Assembly (NCBI GenBank): GCA_016178705.1
Contig: JACOST010000028.1
Coordinates: 68,951-132,950, forward strand
Length of the DNA: 64,000 bases
Direction: 5' to 3'
From: Deltaproteobacteria bacterium
GTDB taxonomy: Bacteria; Desulfobacterota; Binatia; HRBIN30; JACQVA1
Part shown: piece by piece, positions 62,274 through 64,000 of the stretch
Layout of the letters: each line of letters starts with the position of its first letter
How positions within the stretch are numbered: position 1 is the stretch's first letter
The notes under the pieces: model-generated
Databases searched by the model: none
What the model was told of the DNA's origin: nothing
The model's input: only the letters and a program-made list of their open reading frames with translations
Translations under genes and position numbers: made by a program

Positions 62274-62759
62274 CTACAGTTTGCCCAGAACCGACTCGGC
62301 GCTCGATACGTTGAGCCCCGGACCGGGCTCGACGAGCAAGTCTTGCACGACGCCGTCGTTGACGATCATCGCGTAGCGTTGCGAACGCAGGCCCATGCCA
62401 AACCCGCTGGCGTCGAGCGTGAGACCGAGCGCCTTGGTCAGATCGCCGTTACCGTCGGCGATCATGCGCACCTTGCCGGCCGCGTTGTTGGCCTTGCCCC
62501 ACGCGCCCATGACGAAGGCGTCGTTGACCGACAGGCAGACGATGTCCTTCACGCCCTTGGCCTTGATCGCGTTGGTCTGCTCCAGGAATCCGGGCAGGTG
62601 CTTCATCGAACACGTCGGGGTGAACGCGCCCGGCACGGCGAACACGACGACCTTCTTACCCTTGAAGATTTCATCGACCGTGACCGGCTTGGGGCCGCTG
62701 TCCCCCATCTCCGCCAACTTCACATCGGTCGGCAAACGATCGCCCGCTTTGATGGCCAT
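62274..62759 (-). CDS. Peroxiredoxin (Prx5/redoxin type)
   Basis: A 161-residue thiol peroxidase that reduces peroxides. The peroxidatic Cys lies in VPGAFTPTCSMKHLPGF (near residue 50), the Prx5 signature; SVNDAFVMGAWGK and GLGMRSQRYAMI-like GMGLRSQRYAMIVNDG are conserved. A resolving Cys may be the one in KDIVCLSVND. It uses glutathione, glutaredoxin or thioredoxin. AGGAGG precedes the ATG at 62759. No adjoining reductase gene. Confidence 0.93.
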   Translation of the reverse strand: MAIKAGDRLPTDVKLAEMGDSGPKPVTVDEIFKGKKVVVFAVPGAFTPTCSMKHLPGFLEQTNAIKAKGVKDIVCLSVNDAFVMGAWGKANNAAGKVRMIADGNGDLTKALGLTLDASGFGMGLRSQRYAMIVNDGVVQDLLVEPGPGLNVSSAESVLGKL

Positions 62760-62897
62760 GTAGTCCTCCTCAGCTTTGAATGTAGATCCTTCCTTTATCT
62801 GGGCCCCCGCAGCGGATCAACCCGCGGTCGCATGCGAGTTTCGCAGCATGCGAATTCGCGGTTGCCCGATGCGGTTGCGTCGCGTAAACTCCGCATC

Positions 62898-64000
62898 GTG
62901 AAAACATCGAGTCAATCGCAGCGGGTAGTAGGATCGGCGTTGATCGTTGCAGCCTTGCTGCTGGCAGGCTGCGCCGGTAGCGGCGAACCGGCGTCGACGG
63001 GCTCGGTCTCCGGCTCGACCTTCGCGCGGATTCAGACTGAAGTCTTCAACGTCAGTTGCTCGTCCGACTCGTGCCACAGCAGCGTGGGACGCGCCGGCAA
63101 CTTGGTGCTTGAGGAGGGTCAGTCTTGGGACAGCTTGGTCAACGTTTCCCCAAGCAACCCGGTCGCCGCAGCCGACGGGTGGATGCGGGTGATGCCCAGC
63201 CGGCCGGACTCAAGTTTCTTGCTCGCCAAAGTGGCGGACAACCTCGCGGCGGGCCAAGGGCAATCGATGCCGTGGGGTGCGGCGCTGCTGACCACCGAGA
63301 CGGTCGACGTCATCCGCGCGTGGATCGTTGCCGGCGCGCCGCACGACGGCATCGTTCCGGGTGACGATGGCCGCCCGCTCGGCGGTGGCGGCGAGAAGCC
63401 GGGCGACATCGTGCTGCCGCCGCCAGCCAAAGGCGTGCAGTTGCAAGTGACGGCTGCGGCAATTCCAAAAGGCAAAGAGGAAACCAGTTGTCACTACTTG
63501 AAGCTCCCTTCCGACGTCGATTTCGACGTGAACCGATTCCAGATCGCTGTGACCGGCGGCAGTCATCACGTTCATTTGTATCGGCCGTATGATTCGACGC
63601 TGAACCTCGCCGACGGCGTCGAGGTATGCAACACTGCAGTGGACTTCGACAAGTGGGAGCTGGTGGTCGCCACGCAATTGCGCCACAGCGATTGGGAGCT
63701 GCCCGAGGGCGTCGCGTATCACTTCCACGCCGGCGAGCAGTTGCTGATGCAGACCCACTTCGTCAACGTTGGTTCACTGGAGACCGACGGCGACGGCAAG
63801 GTGCTGATGAATCTCAACGCGGCCGCAGCCGGCAGCGTCACCGCTCACGCCGGCGCCATCTTTGGCCAGGACAAGGATGTATTCGTCGCTGCACATTCCA
63901 CTCCTACGTTAAGCGCCGAGTGCGTCTTTCCCAAGCCAATCGTCCTGATGGCGGAGACAGGGCACTACCATTTCCGCGGTCGACACTTCTGGGCGTATCG
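62898..64000 (+). CDS. Lipoprotein with cytochrome-like CxxxxCH and copper-monooxygenase-like domain, 3' end missing
   Basis: Only the first 367 codons are present; the frame is open at the right edge. GTG 62898 gives an N-terminus with lipobox LLAGC (Cys about 25). A segment FNVSCSSDSCHSSVGRAGNLVL looks like the haem-attachment region of planctomycete-type cytochromes but with CX4CH, and NPVAAADGWMRVMPSRPDSSFLLAKV fits that fold. Further on, GGSHHVHLYRPYD, HSDWELPEGVAYHFHAG and LLMQTHFVN resemble the His/Met copper ligands of type II ascorbate-dependent monooxygenases. Probably an extracytoplasmic oxidative enzyme or electron carrier. Confidence 0.75.
   Translation, partial: MKTSSQSQRVVGSALIVAALLLAGCAGSGEPASTGSVSGSTFARIQTEVFNVSCSSDSCHSSVGRAGNLVLEEGQSWDSLVNVSPSNPVAAADGWMRVMPSRPDSSFLLAKVADNLAAGQGQSMPWGAALLTTETVDVIRAWIVAGAPHDGIVPGDDGRPLGGGGEKPGDIVLPPPAKGVQLQVTAAAIPKGKEETSCHYLKLPSDVDFDVNRFQIAVTGGSHHVHLYRPYDSTLNLADGVEVCNTAVDFDKWELVVATQLRHSDWELPEGVAYHFHAGEQLLMQTHFVNVGSLETDGDGKVLMNLNAAAAGSVTAHAGAIFGQDKDVFVAAHSTPTLSAECVFPKPIVLMAETGHYHFRGRHFWAY

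Overview
The window is GC-rich chromosomal DNA from a Gram-negative, lipid-metabolising bacterium. Tandem acyl-CoA dehydrogenases, several acyl-CoA ligases, a wax-ester-synthase-like acyltransferase, P450 and phytanoyl-CoA dioxygenase genes, secreted beta-propellers with long Thr-Pro linkers, and a CVGDC-type dockerin-like tail together resemble uncultured 'Candidatus Binatia'/Desulfobacterota-type genomes. That placement is inference from gene style; no rRNA or universal marker gene is present.

Layout. 1-5.8 kb: edge of an S9 peptidase gene, an amidase, a coupled pair of tiny genes, then a paired acyl-CoA dehydrogenase/SDR operon. 5.9-15.6 kb: sirtuin, acyltransferase, lipoprotein, alcohol dehydrogenase/amidohydrolase pair, third acyl-CoA dehydrogenase with a dienelactone-hydrolase-like gene, PhyH dioxygenase, GNAT protein. 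15.7-29.8 kb: tungsten-type aldehyde oxidoreductase, a glutaminase-STAS-cNMP fusion, two acyl-CoA ligases, a histidine kinase, and a glycerol kinase/glycerol-3-phosphate dehydrogenase cluster. 29.8-36.8 kb: a WYL regulator divergent from a small Cys-rich protein and a flavin-binding protein, MsrA, lipoproteins, and a DapA-like/bicupin/ornithine-cyclodeaminase/CMD cluster. 37.3-43 kb: DAHP synthase behind what looks like a transcription attenuator with a Phe/Tyr/Trp-rich leader peptide, a membrane phosphodiesterase-like protein, PdxH and a MATE pump.

Two accessory islands interrupt this housekeeping DNA. Island 1 (about 43.29-47.30 kb) is less GC-rich and carries a SIR2-domain protein plus a protein with a nucleoside-2-deoxyribosyltransferase-like C-terminal domain; this is the best candidate for an undescribed defence module. 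Island 2 (about 55.90-57.34 kb) carries a DUF433/DUF5615 toxin-antitoxin pair with a frameshifted toxin and a possible PD-(D/E)XK protein. Both islands, read on the minus strand, start with the same ~180-bp element and end, just after the last stop codon, with related hairpins that resemble integron attC sites. Degenerate genes abut both islands: an RHS-like remnant, a gene with two in-frame stops, and a duplicated eamA 3' end.

47.9-64 kb: a small ArsR-type regulator pair, a P450, a three-gene envelope operon (propeller, TPR plus outer-membrane barrel, FecR protein), an EamA transporter, a dockerin-tailed propeller, an HslR-like/SDR pair, an isochorismatase-fold protein, a peroxiredoxin, and the start of a lipoprotein with copper-monooxygenase-like His motifs. 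Several families of dispersed inverted repeats fill the intergenic gaps.
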